The notes below the pieces were generated by a model. That model worked only from the letters and a program-made list of their open reading frames with translations. It made no database searches and had not been told where the DNA came from. This document shows, in pieces, positions 1 to 7,600 of a stretch of 16,559 nucleotides of DNA. The position numbers were made by a program, and so were the translations under genes. Position 1 is the first letter of the stretch. Each line of letters opens with the position of its first letter. This DNA is from JAHJFW01 sp964595075. GTDB lineage: Bacteria; Patescibacteriota; Patescibacteriia; 2-12-FULL-60-25. The stretch is from NCBI GenBank assembly GCA_964595075.1, contig CAZQNT010000021.1, positions 1 through 16,559 on the forward strand, given 5' to 3'.

Positions 1-552
1 CGAGGCGTAAGGAACGTTTCGTATATCCGCGTTTACGTACCGCTCGGAAGCCGGCTTATTTCGGCTGAAGGATTCGATCCGCCGCCAGCGTCCCTTTTCA
101 AAAATCCGGATGAGGATTATGAGCCGGATCCTCTTCTTGCGCAGGTTGAAGCGGCGGTGGAAGTCCTAGGAGCCGCAAGCGTAAAAACCGAAGGCGATCG
201 GACCGTATTCGGAGGATGGGCGCAGCTCGATCCGGGCGAAACTCAAACGTTGACGTATCGTTATCGTCTCCCGTTTACGGTTCGAGATCTGTACGGCAAA
301 CTCGAAGCGTCGCCGAACGCGTCCGGTTCTACGGATAGATCCAGTTACTCTTTGCTGCTCACGAGCCAATCCGGAAAAAGTTCACGAAAACTGAACGCGT
401 CTTTGGTTATTCCGTCAGGTTGGAACACAGTGTGGTCGCGCGGACTGGAAAAAACGCAAAAAGGGACGGTTTTCTCCGGCGATTGGGATCAGGATATAGT
501 GGTCGCCGCACTTCTGCGTTCGGCGTCGAACGATGCCGCGCAGGTTAGATAA
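1..552 (+). CDS. DUF4012-type surface protein, C-terminal part (5' truncated)
   Basis: The frame is open from the first base of the window, so this is the last 183 codons of a longer gene; an internal GTG at 157 is not the real start. The visible part has extended beta-strand character, with NVSYIRVYVPLGSRLISAEGF near the beginning and VFGGWAQLDPGETQTLTY about 60 residues later. Strings of this kind are familiar to me from the C-terminal regions of large DUF4012-domain proteins of CPR bacteria, which are membrane-anchored and thought to be exported; their function is unknown. The DUF4012 domain itself would lie upstream, outside the window, so the family call rests on the tail alone. The gene ends in TAA, and the next gene on the same strand begins 12 nt later, which suggests co-transcription. 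Confidence 0.6.
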   Translation, partial: RGVRNVSYIRVYVPLGSRLISAEGFDPPPASLFKNPDEDYEPDPLLAQVEAAVEVLGAASVKTEGDRTVFGGWAQLDPGETQTLTYRYRLPFTVRDLYGKLEASPNASGSTDRSSYSLLLTSQSGKSSRKLNASLVIPSGWNTVWSRGLEKTQKGTVFSGDWDQDIVVAALLRSASNDAAQVR

Positions 553-564
553 GTCCGTTTTTCA

Positions 565-2431
565 ATGAAAAAACAAAATACCACAACAGTGAACGCGGAA
601 GAGATCAAGTCGAGCTTGGCGGCGATTTATCAGGATGAAGGCGGAAAAATTCCTGACCTTACAAAACTCGACCCAAAAAAATCACGTTGGTGGTTATACG
701 CCTTATTGGCTGGAATGGCGTTCGTTCTAGTTCTGGTAGGCGCGGCATGGGCGGGCTTTTCATTTTTCAAACCGTTTCGAGGGTTTACCGGACAAGGGCT
801 GGAAATTCAAATAGAGGGTCCGGAAAACGTTTCTTTAGGACAGGAAACCACGTACTTCATAAATTATCGCAATCGCACATCCGAACCCATCGCTTCCGCG
901 CAGCTTCGCGTCAGTTTTCCGTCCGATTTTATGGTAGACACGACCGAGCCGATGCCGACCGGAGACGGGCTAAGTTGGAAGTTGGGAGCGCTGCCGGTTG
1001 AGGGAAGGGGAACTATAACGATAAAAGGGGTTTTCACAGGAGCGTTGGGCACGACTACCGCCGTTCAGGTGGTTGGGAGTTACCGTCCCGGGTCTTTCAA
1101 CAGCGACTTTGAGGCGTTGGCTACGAAGGTAATAAATTATGCGAGCAGCGTTTTAAGCGGCACGCTCGTGGTTCCAGGCAAGACGCTTCCCGGTGACAGG
1201 ATTGCGTTTCGTTACACCGTGCAAAATGACGGCGAATCTCCAATCGATGGGCTTGAGGCGCGACTTACCTTGCCCGAAGGTTTTCAATTGGAGTCAACGT
1301 CTACCGAAGGAACGCTCGATGGAAGAGTTTGGCGCATCCCGTTGCCGAGCTTAGCCGAAGGAGCGTCGACCACGGTTCAGGTTTTTGGACGCTTCGCTTC
1401 GAGTATTTCCGGAGAGGCGCACATAGTGGCGGAAACCGGACGGCTGACTTCTGATGGCGCATTTTTACCGAGTCAACGGGCGGAAACTTCGTTCACGGTT
1501 CTCGCGGGCGATCTCGCGTTAAAGCTTGTGGTAAACGGAAGCGACAAGGACATGGCGATAAATTACGGAAGTCCGCTCAGATTCGGGATTTCATACGAGA
1601 ACACATCCTCCGAAGATTTGCGCGACGTGTTGTTGCGATTGCGTTTTGACAGCGTCACGAGCACGGAGACGCGGGATCCGATCGATTGGACGTCGATTCA
1701 AGACAGCGCAAGCGGTACGCGAAAGGGGAGGGTTGTTTCGTGGGATAGCGGCCGTATCGTCGCGCTTAAACGATTGCCTCCGCATGAAGACGGTTTTATC
1801 GACCTTAGCGCGTTCGGCGTAAAGACCTCCGCGGGTTCGGAAACGCTCGGCATGCGCGTAACTTTGGAAGCGGTTGTGGGCGGCGTTGGTTCGGAGAAGG
1901 TAAATAGGACTGTTCAGACTGCGCCGTTAACACTGCTCTATCTCACCGATGCGATCTCCGGTTCCGTTGCCAGATATTCTTCGGAAGAAGGCGCGATCGT
2001 CGGATCCGGTCCGTTGCCGCCGGTCGTTGGAAAGGAAACGACGTATCGCATACAGTGGACGGTTGACAAGCGTTTTCATGAGTTGAAAGATTTGAAGTTC
2101 AGCGCGGTTTTGCCTAAGATCGCAACATGGGCTGGCGGGACGCTCGTTGACGCGGGCGAAGTGGCCTACGATGAGAATACGCGNNNNNNNNNNTTCGTGG
2201 ACGCTGAATCGTATGCCGGTTGACGTCGGTCGCGTTGAAGCGGATTTTTCCGTAAAGATAACGCCGACCGAAGCTGACGCGAACCGTTTTGCGCAACTTC
2301 TGGGAGAAACGAAATTCGAGGCAACCGACATAGGGACCGCCACAACGTTTGCGCAAACATCACCAGCGCTCACCACGGATCTTCAAGGTGACGATGCGGC
2401 GGAAGGAAAAGGAGTCGTTAGGAGTCAGTAA
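565..2431 (+). CDS. Single-pass membrane protein with DUF11-like repeats, split by assembly gap
   Basis: A hydrophilic N-terminus of about 40 residues precedes one transmembrane helix (about residues 42-68, starting RWWLYALLAGMAFVLVLVGA). A long extracytoplasmic part follows with about four DUF11/CARDB-like beta-sandwich repeats of about 110-120 residues. They are recognisable by recurring patterns such as LGQETTYFINYRN, PGDRIAFRYTVQNDG and VGKETTYRIQWTV, each followed by an LP/FP-type turn. Known relatives are surface or adhesion-like proteins; no enzymatic motif is seen. Ten Ns at 2184-2193 interrupt the gene. Upstream the reading is frame 1 (up to YDENT). Downstream, frame 1 stops at 2221, while frame 2 gives a sensible continuation (WTLNRMPVDVGRVEADFSV) to TAG at 2429-2431. 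I therefore treat it as one gene whose true gap length is a multiple of three. Confidence 0.75.
2184..2193. other. Assembly gap (10 N)
   Basis: A run of exactly ten N separates two contigs. It lies inside a coding region, and the frames on the two sides disagree by one base for a 10-nt gap. The real number of missing bases should therefore be 0 modulo 3, which makes 10 a placeholder. Confidence 0.95.
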
Positions 2432-2441
2432 TTTTTATCAT

Positions 2442-2855
2442 ATGACGTCTCTTGCTTTGCTTTTTACTCTTTCAGCAATCGGAGTTTCCGAGGCCGTATA
2501 TTTAATTCAAAAAAGAAAGGCGCTAGAAAAGCCGGTTTGTCCGATTGGAGAAGGATGCTCTATTGTTTTGGAAAGTAAATATAACAATATTCTTGGAATT
2601 CATAACGATATTTTGGGTCTCGCCGCCTATATTTTGATTTCGTTATTTGCCGCGTTGTTAGTGATAGGAGTTAATCCAGCGTATTATTTCGGCGCGGCAT
2701 TGATGATTTTGGTTGCTATATCTTCCTCGGTGTCGATTTTTTTGACGTATGTGCAATTTAAATTAATAAAGGCGTGGTGCTTTTGGTGTTTGATGTCGGC
2801 TACCACCATTTGGCTTATGGGTGTTATTATTCTGTTAAGTCCATCGCTAATATGA
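2442..2855 (+). CDS. Vitamin K epoxide reductase (VKOR)-family membrane thiol oxidoreductase
   Basis: The product is a 137-residue integral membrane protein with about four hydrophobic helices. The first periplasmic loop carries C33-PIGEG-C39 followed by SKYNNILGI, and the last part carries the C113-FW-C116 pair. These match the two cysteine pairs of bacterial VKOR homologues, which re-oxidise a DsbA-like thioredoxin and pass electrons to quinone during disulfide formation. No fused thioredoxin domain is present, so a separate partner is expected. I chose ATG 2442, directly before the first helix. ATG 2394 (48 nt upstream, AAGGTG just before it) is an alternative that would overlap the previous gene. 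The gene is AT-rich (about 32% GC at 2581-2640) compared with about 62% in a sampled line of the upstream gene. It ends in an ATGA overlap with the DoxX-like gene, which suggests translational coupling. Confidence 0.8.
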   Translation: MTSLALLFTLSAIGVSEAVYLIQKRKALEKPVCPIGEGCSIVLESKYNNILGIHNDILGLAAYILISLFAALLVIGVNPAYYFGAALMILVAISSSVSIFLTYVQFKLIKAWCFWCLMSATTIWLMGVIILLSPSLI

Positions 2856-3241
2856 ATAGAACCGCGTTTCATCTGCTTCGCGTCGGCGTGGCAATTACGT
2901 TTCTGTGGATCGGGATTTTAATTCTGAAATTTCCCGAAGCTTGGGGAGGTTACATGCAGCCGTGGGCGGCCGGTTTATTGCCTGTACCGCTCAAGCAGGC
3001 AATGCTTGGGACTGCGATATTGGATTTGGTAATCGGTTTTTTCCTACTGATTGACGCATACGTTTGGATCGCGGCGTTTTTTGCAGCCGTACACTTGGCA
3101 ATAGTTCTGACGGTTAGCGGTATTACGGATATTACGGTGCGCGACATAGGGTTGCTTGCCGCGTCGCTCGCGTTGACGATTGAGTCGTTGCCCACGGGAA
3201 TTAAGAACAGGATTCATATTATTCCTCCTCTTAGGGCGTAA
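2852..3241 (+). CDS. DoxX-like membrane protein
   Basis: This small (129 aa) hydrophobic protein has about four predicted transmembrane helices. Its N-terminus, LRVGVAITFLWIGILILKFPEAW, and the LGTAILDLVIGFFLLID helix resemble DoxX/DoxD-like proteins. Some members of that group associate with quinone-linked oxidoreductases, while many have unknown function. The start is ATG 2852, whose last two bases form the TGA stop of the VKOR-like gene (ATGA). An earlier in-frame start at 2774 lies inside that gene and is rejected. Context suggests a joint role with the VKOR-like protein in envelope redox chemistry; this is inference. A cluster of GC-rich hairpins begins right after the TAA. Confidence 0.65.
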   Translation: MNRTAFHLLRVGVAITFLWIGILILKFPEAWGGYMQPWAAGLLPVPLKQAMLGTAILDLVIGFFLLIDAYVWIAAFFAAVHLAIVLTVSGITDITVRDIGLLAASLALTIESLPTGIKNRIHIIPPLRA

Positions 3242-3242
3242 A

Positions 3243-3272
3243 GCCCCGTTGGGGCAACGCCCCTTTACGGGG
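3243..3272. repeat. GC-rich alternating hairpins after the DoxX-like gene
   Basis: Three overlapping and mutually exclusive stems follow the stop codon: GCCCC-GTT-GGGGC (3243-3255), GGGGC-AAC-GCCCC (3251-3263) and CCCC-TTTAC-GGGG (3260-3272). No U-tract follows, so a classical intrinsic terminator is not supported. The structure may limit 3' degradation or act as a weak terminator. Confidence 0.5.
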
Positions 3273-3306
3273 TAAGAGGAGGTTAGGAGGAGTTACGAAC
3301 AGTGAA
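3273..3306 (-). repeat. C-rich dispersed repeat, copy A (degenerate, inverted)
   Basis: Read on the minus strand, this 34-nt stretch matches copy B (3335-3368) at 28 of 34 positions, so A and B form an inverted repeat with a 28-nt spacer. The core is TAACTCCTCCTAACCTCCTC. It belongs to the family whose best copies are at 3944-3979 and 12502-12537. Confidence 0.6.
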
Positions 3307-3334
3307 TAATCAAAACCAATTGGAATAAGATTTC

Positions 3335-3412
3335 TTCACGGTTCATAACTCCCTCTAACTCCCTCTTATCTTTCATGCCTGAGGCAGATCCGCCTAAGGC
3401 GGAAAGAGGGAG
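3335..3412 (+). repeat. C-rich dispersed repeat, copy B, with enlarged hairpin loop
   Basis: The copy carries the family core TAACTCCCTCTAACTCCC. Its 9-bp stem, CTCCCTCTT (3359-3367) with AAGAGGGAG (3404-3412), encloses 36 nt in place of the 3-nt loop of copies C and D. Nested inside are TCCGCC-TAA-GGCGGA (3389-3403) and GCC-TGA-GGC (3377-3385). It looks like one palindromic repeat set inside another. It lies about 40 nt upstream of the cupredoxin gene. Confidence 0.65.
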
Positions 3413-3451
3413 GATTGGGCGGAGATTATAAATAATTTCAATTTATTTCGT

Positions 3452-3916
3452 ATGAACAAGATAAAGATTGCTTTTATAGTAGCGTTTATCGCTCTGGTCG
3501 GCGGATACTATGCGTTGACGAAATCGCTCAAGCCGACCCCCGTTGCTCCAAGCGCAACGCAGGAGAAGGCGGAAGCTCCTAAGAATGTCGAGCTACAGGT
3601 TATTGAGGAAAAAGAAGGTGAAGAAAATGTAGTTACCTATACTGACGCAGGATTTTCACCGAAGGAAGTGAAGATAAAAGCGGGAGAGACGGTCGTATTC
3701 AAGAATGAAAGTTCAAAGTCGATGTGGCCGGCATCCGCCATGCACCCGACGCACGCGGTTTATCCAACCACCGGAGGCTGTCTTGGAAGCACGTTTGACG
3801 CGTGCAAAGGGCTTTTGCCTGGCGAGTCATGGTCTTTTAAGTTTGATATCGCCGGTAACTGGAAATATCACGACCACCTAACGCCAACGTTTTTCGGCGC
3901 CGTGGAAGTTAGGTAG
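3452..3916 (+). CDS. Membrane-anchored cupredoxin-domain (blue-copper-like) protein
   Basis: The product is 154 aa. An N-terminal signal or anchor helix (about residues 4-22) is followed by a Pro/Ala/Glu-rich linker to about residue 55 and a cupredoxin domain. The domain shows FSPKEVKIKAGETVVFKNES, then MWPASAMHPTH (H98, H101), FDACKGLLPGE (C118) and WKYHDHLTP (H140, H142). A Cys plus conserved His residues is the usual copper-site set of plastocyanin-like proteins. The protein should sit outside the cytoplasmic membrane and carry electrons or bind copper; its partner is unknown. It follows the VKOR-like/DoxX-like pair but is separated from it by about 210 nt of repeats, so it may have its own promoter. 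No Shine-Dalgarno precedes the ATG. Confidence 0.8.
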   Translation: MNKIKIAFIVAFIALVGGYYALTKSLKPTPVAPSATQEKAEAPKNVELQVIEEKEGEENVVTYTDAGFSPKEVKIKAGETVVFKNESSKSMWPASAMHPTHAVYPTTGGCLGSTFDACKGLLPGESWSFKFDIAGNWKYHDHLTPTFFGAVEVR

Positions 3917-3943
3917 ATTGTTAGTGAGGTTTCTTCGACCGTC

Positions 3944-3979
3944 CTCCCCCTTAGAGTAAGGGGGAGTTAGAGGGGGTTA
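3944..3979 (-). repeat. C-rich dispersed repeat, copy C
   Basis: This 36-nt unit contains a perfect 10-bp hairpin, CTCCCCCTTA-GAG-TAAGGGGGAG (3944-3966), plus a flank. Read on the minus strand it is identical to copy D (12502-12537) except for the three loop bases (33 of 36). No T-tract follows, so terminator activity is uncertain, although it lies between the cupredoxin gene and the tRNA promoter. Confidence 0.8.
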
Positions 3980-4002
3980 CTCCCCGCATTTCAGTTTATA
4001 CG

Positions 4003-4032
4003 TTGACCGAACGCCATATTTCATCGTATGCT
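4003..4032 (+). promoter_or_regulatory. Probable promoter of tRNA-Arg
   Basis: A -35-like TTGACC (4003-4008), an 18-nt spacer and a -10-like TATGCT (4027-4032) would place the start near 4039, about 8 nt before the mature tRNA 5' end. This is a consensus match only. Confidence 0.45.
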
Positions 4033-4046
4033 CCCGTCACATTCAC

Positions 4047-4121
4047 GCGCCCTTAGCTCAACGGATAGAGCACCGGTCTTCGGAACCGGCAATGGGGGTT
4101 CGATTCCCTCAGGGCGCACCA
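4047..4121 (+). tRNA. tRNA-Arg (anticodon TCG), CCA encoded
   Basis: A complete cloverleaf can be drawn. The acceptor is GCGCCCT (4047-4053) with AGGGCGC (4111-4117). The D stem is GCTC/GAGC. The anticodon stem is CCGGT (4073-4077) with ACCGG (4085-4089), around the loop CTTCGGA with anticodon TCG at 4080-4082. The T arm is GGGGG-TTCGATT-CCCTC. The discriminator A and CCA are encoded (4118-4121). TCG reads CGA arginine codons. Confidence 0.93.
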
Positions 4122-4127
4122 AGACAG

Positions 4128-4152
4128 CACTCCCCAAACGGGGAGTGTTTTT
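4128..4152 (+). terminator. Intrinsic terminator of tRNA-Arg
   Basis: A perfect 8-bp stem CACTCCCC (4128-4135) / GGGGAGTG (4140-4147) with an AAAC loop is followed directly by TTTTT. It begins 7 nt after the CCA end. Confidence 0.85.
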
Positions 4153-4167
4153 CGTTGATTATCCTAC

Positions 4168-4194
4168 TTGGAATAAATCCGCTTTTGCTATATT
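4168..4194 (+). promoter_or_regulatory. Candidate promoter of the STAS-like/helicase pair (extended -10)
   Basis: TGCTATATT (TG at 4186-4187, -10 hexamer at 4189-4194) lies 24 nt before the ATG at 4218. The -35 is weak (TTGGAA at 4168-4173, 15-nt spacer). The same TGCTAT core recurs upstream of rpmF and ndk, which strengthens the call. It sits just past the tRNA terminator, where a new promoter would be needed. Confidence 0.4.
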
Positions 4195-4217
4195 CTTCAA
4201 ATTGACCCCCCTCCTCT

Positions 4218-4595
4218 ATGAGTAATTCTCGCAAGACATCTTTGAATGTCGCCAATCTCGCAGCACCCATCGTAGGATCAATGGATGTGGTGAGCGCGCT
4301 TAGAGCGGCAATAGCGAAGACTCGCACAAAGTCCGTTGATTTGGATTTCAAAAATGTTGAGTTCGTTTCCCGATCCGCCGCTCACGAGATCTTGTCCATG
4401 AAGCGCGATTTGGAGCGGATGATACTTAAGAAAAAAGATGTTGCATTTATCAACATGCATGATGAGGTGCGGAATATGTTTCGAGTTGTTGCCGCAAATA
4501 TCGCTGTGCCAATAATAATTAAACCGACGATTCACATGAAAAGCGTAAGCATCGATAGCTTAATAAATGGCGACGAAGAACGTGTGAGGGCGTAA
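4218..4595 (+). CDS. STAS-like (DUF4325-type) domain protein
   Basis: The product has 125 residues. The core VDLDFKNVEFVSRSAAHEIL (about residues 40-59) matches the pattern of STAS-like DUF4325 proteins: a strand ending in DF, a short turn, then an S/F-rich loop leading into a helix. INMHDEVRNMFRVV follows at about residues 78-91. STAS folds act as regulatory or docking modules, as in anti-anti-sigma factors, and S51/S53 lie where a phosphorylatable Ser sits in those proteins; phosphorylation here is not shown. The gene is 27 nt upstream of the helicase-nuclease gene on the same strand, with a candidate promoter ahead of it and no terminator between, so the two are probably co-transcribed. 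No Shine-Dalgarno precedes the ATG. The call is a pattern match. Confidence 0.5.
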   Translation: MSNSRKTSLNVANLAAPIVGSMDVVSALRAAIAKTRTKSVDLDFKNVEFVSRSAAHEILSMKRDLERMILKKKDVAFINMHDEVRNMFRVVAANIAVPIIIKPTIHMKSVSIDSLINGDEERVRA

Positions 4596-4622
4596 GGATA
4601 GCTCTTTTTCTGGAGTTATTGA

Positions 4623-7600
4623 ATGTTTTGTGCGCTAGTTTTTTATAAAGTAATGGAACAAAATCTAACCAATTTTATAAAGTACTGCCTTGGCTATATA
4701 AAACTCACTCGTGAGCGAACGGTAGCTGCGCAGCAAAAATATTCCGTCGAGTTGCCGAAAGAATATTTTGGATTGATTGGTTTACTCAATGGTGATACGG
4801 ACGGCAATCTTGGCGAATTGATTAATCTTGAAACTTTTTATTCTTACGACCCTAAAGAAGTACCAAAATCGAAGAAGGAACAATATGAAAAAGAGAAAGA
4901 GCTTGCTAACAAGATAGATGAAATTCGTAGTAAATATCTTAATAGTTCATTTACCAAGCAGATAGTTTTTAATTTCGGTTATCTAGAGATTGAGCTTCCA
5001 ATTGAGTTTAACAATGAGCACGATACCGTCGCTGAAATAGAAGTGGATGAAGGCGATCAGCAGACGTTGTTTGTCGAAAAAATAAAAGATAAGAAAACAA
5101 AGACTGATCGTTATCCTCTTTTTTCTTTACCTGTTCGAATTGAAAAAGAAATAAATAAGGACAGTGCTGGTAAATATCTGATCTACTCTGTTGATCCCGA
5201 TATTCAAGTAAATATCGGCATGCTTGAGTTGATTCTCGGTGAGGATTTATATTTTCAGCTTTTAGAGGAAATTGGTAAGTATGAAATCGAAGGTCGCCTA
5301 TCTTTACCCATAACCGATTTAGAGATTATTAAAGAAATTTGGCATAAGATCAAGGCGCAACTGCGACTGAAAGAGGCGAATTTCGATGAAAATTCGTTTT
5401 CACCTGAAGAAATCAAGATTACTCTAGGACCGAAAGCGAATTACTTCCTCGCCGAGGATTTGGCAAAACTCGTTCAATTGCCGGAAGAAGAACTTGCAAA
5501 AACGGCTCTCACGAGTTGGGCGGACGATGAGGGATTAAATATTGAGGGCGATACTCCACACGAAAAAGAGTTATATTTTCCATTTCTTTACGACAAATAT
5601 CAGCTTTCAACACTTTCAATACTTGGGAATAAGGCGGCGATCATTCAGGGGCCGCCCGGAACTGGGAAGTCGGAGACGATCTCAAATATTCTCTGTCACC
5701 TCGCCGCAACCGGCAATCGCGTGCTTTTTGTAAGCCAAAAAGCACAAGCACTAAAAGTTGTAAAAGATAAGCTCAAGAAACTTGATGTAAAGTATTTATA
5801 CGGATATTTGCCAAATCCAAATTCTGCCCAGATCGGCGAGGAAGATGAAGCTGACGGTATTGCGCCGCAATTAAGCGCATTGGGGGCGCATATTGAAACG
5901 CTTGGCTATAAATTCAATACGAGGAAGCATTTGGTGGAATACAGCGGTGGCAATACCGCTACTCCTCAAATTGAGCAAGTTGTTGAAGAAAAAGAGAAAT
6001 ATCGCAATGCTCTTAACGAAGTTATCGCCATACAACAGAAGTATTATCAGCTTCATCAAGAGCTTCTAGGATTGAAAGAATACGATATAGATATTTCTGA
6101 TTTTGCAGGTTTTGCAAAAAGTTTTTCGTCTGCCGAGTGGCAAGAGATAAAAGCCGCGAAAGCGGAAATAGAATCTCTGGGCAAAATCATCAAGAAATAT
6201 GAACGAAGCGATCAGAAAAAAGAATTTGATAATCTCTTTTCACAACTTGATCTAAACGGAAAACATTTTGCGGAAGCGATAGAAAAACTAAGAAATGATG
6301 TTGCAAAAACCGGATATGACCGCCGCTCAAATTTCTTCCGAAAACTAAACAACATTGGCCGCAATTTTCGCCTCGGCAATGTTCGAGAAAAACTTCCGCG
6401 CGAGGTTATTGATTACATAGATAAAGTTTTAAGGAGCGACATATCTCGCAGTGAAGCGACTAAATATTTTGATTCGCTTTACAACCACTGCTATTACTAT
6501 GAGAACATTCAACGCTTAGAAAATGCCGAGGGAAAATTGCGGCAGAAATTAAGCACTTGCGGTGTTTCTGACGAGGAGTTTGATGTTATAGACGGAAAGA
6601 TTGATAGCTCAACACTTTCGGAGTTGGAAGAAGTGAAAAATAAAATCTTGCGCGTTCAAGAGATAAAATTAGAACTACAAAAACTTGCGAAGGCAGATAG
6701 CACAAATAAGATAGGTTCTGCGCTAAAGCGTGCAGAACAGGAACGGGTCAAGCGCGTTGCTTTATATATTCAAAATATCGTCAATAAAGGTATTGTAGAA
6801 AAATGGAAGCAAGGTATTACAATCAAGCAAATTGTAAGAAAGCTCGCGTCAGCTTTCGGAAAATCTAAAAAGTCGTTTAAGACATTCGATAATTTGCGTA
6901 AAGATAGCGACAATTTCAACGCTATTTTAGACCTCATTCCAATTTGGATAATGGAACTCGATGACGCGAGCCGTATTATTCCGCTCGAAGCCGGAATATT
7001 TGACTATGTGATTTTGGACGAAGCGTCGCAATGCAATGTCGCCTATACCTTGCCGGTAATGTACCGAACAAACCGAGTGCTTTTTGTGGGCGATAGTGAA
7101 CAAATGCGCGATAGCACGATAATGTTCAAATCAAATCGTGTTTTTGATGAACTCGCGCGCCGATATCAAATACCAGAGGAAAGACAAATCAAAGCAACAG
7201 GAAATGCGGTTCAGTCAGTTTTAGATATTGCCTACAAGCGAGGTTTTATGGACAGACCGCTCCGCTATCATTATCGCTCTCCGGCAGAGTTGATTGGCTT
7301 CAGCAACGAGTATTTCTATACCCCAAAAGGAAAAGAGCTCATTCCAGTCAATAGCAATTATCTTACCTACAAAGATACCAACCGAGTAATGCTTGTTCAC
7401 GAAGTAAAATCTGACTGGGGTGAGGAATTTTCGGATAATGTAAATGTTGCTGAAGCCAAAGCGATATTAGATTTGTTTAAGGAATTAAGAGCCGATAATC
7501 GCTATCGCGATAGGTCCATTGGCATTTTGTCTTTCTTCAACGCCCAAGCAACTTTTATCCGCGATCTTTTTGAAAAAGAGGGCTTTAAGGAAGAAGACGA

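Noticed and set aside
2221..2223. Real stop codon of the DUF11-like gene
   Set aside because: It appears only because the 10-N placeholder shifts the frame; the other frame continues the domain sensibly to 2431.
3243..3272. CRISPR-like or short tandem array of CCCC/GGGG blocks
   Set aside because: There are only three overlapping short stems and no repeat-spacer periodicity.
4028..4225. 65-aa open frame reading ALSSTDRAPVFGTGNGGSIPSGR
   Set aside because: It is a translation of the tRNA-Arg gene and its terminator, a well-known annotation artefact.
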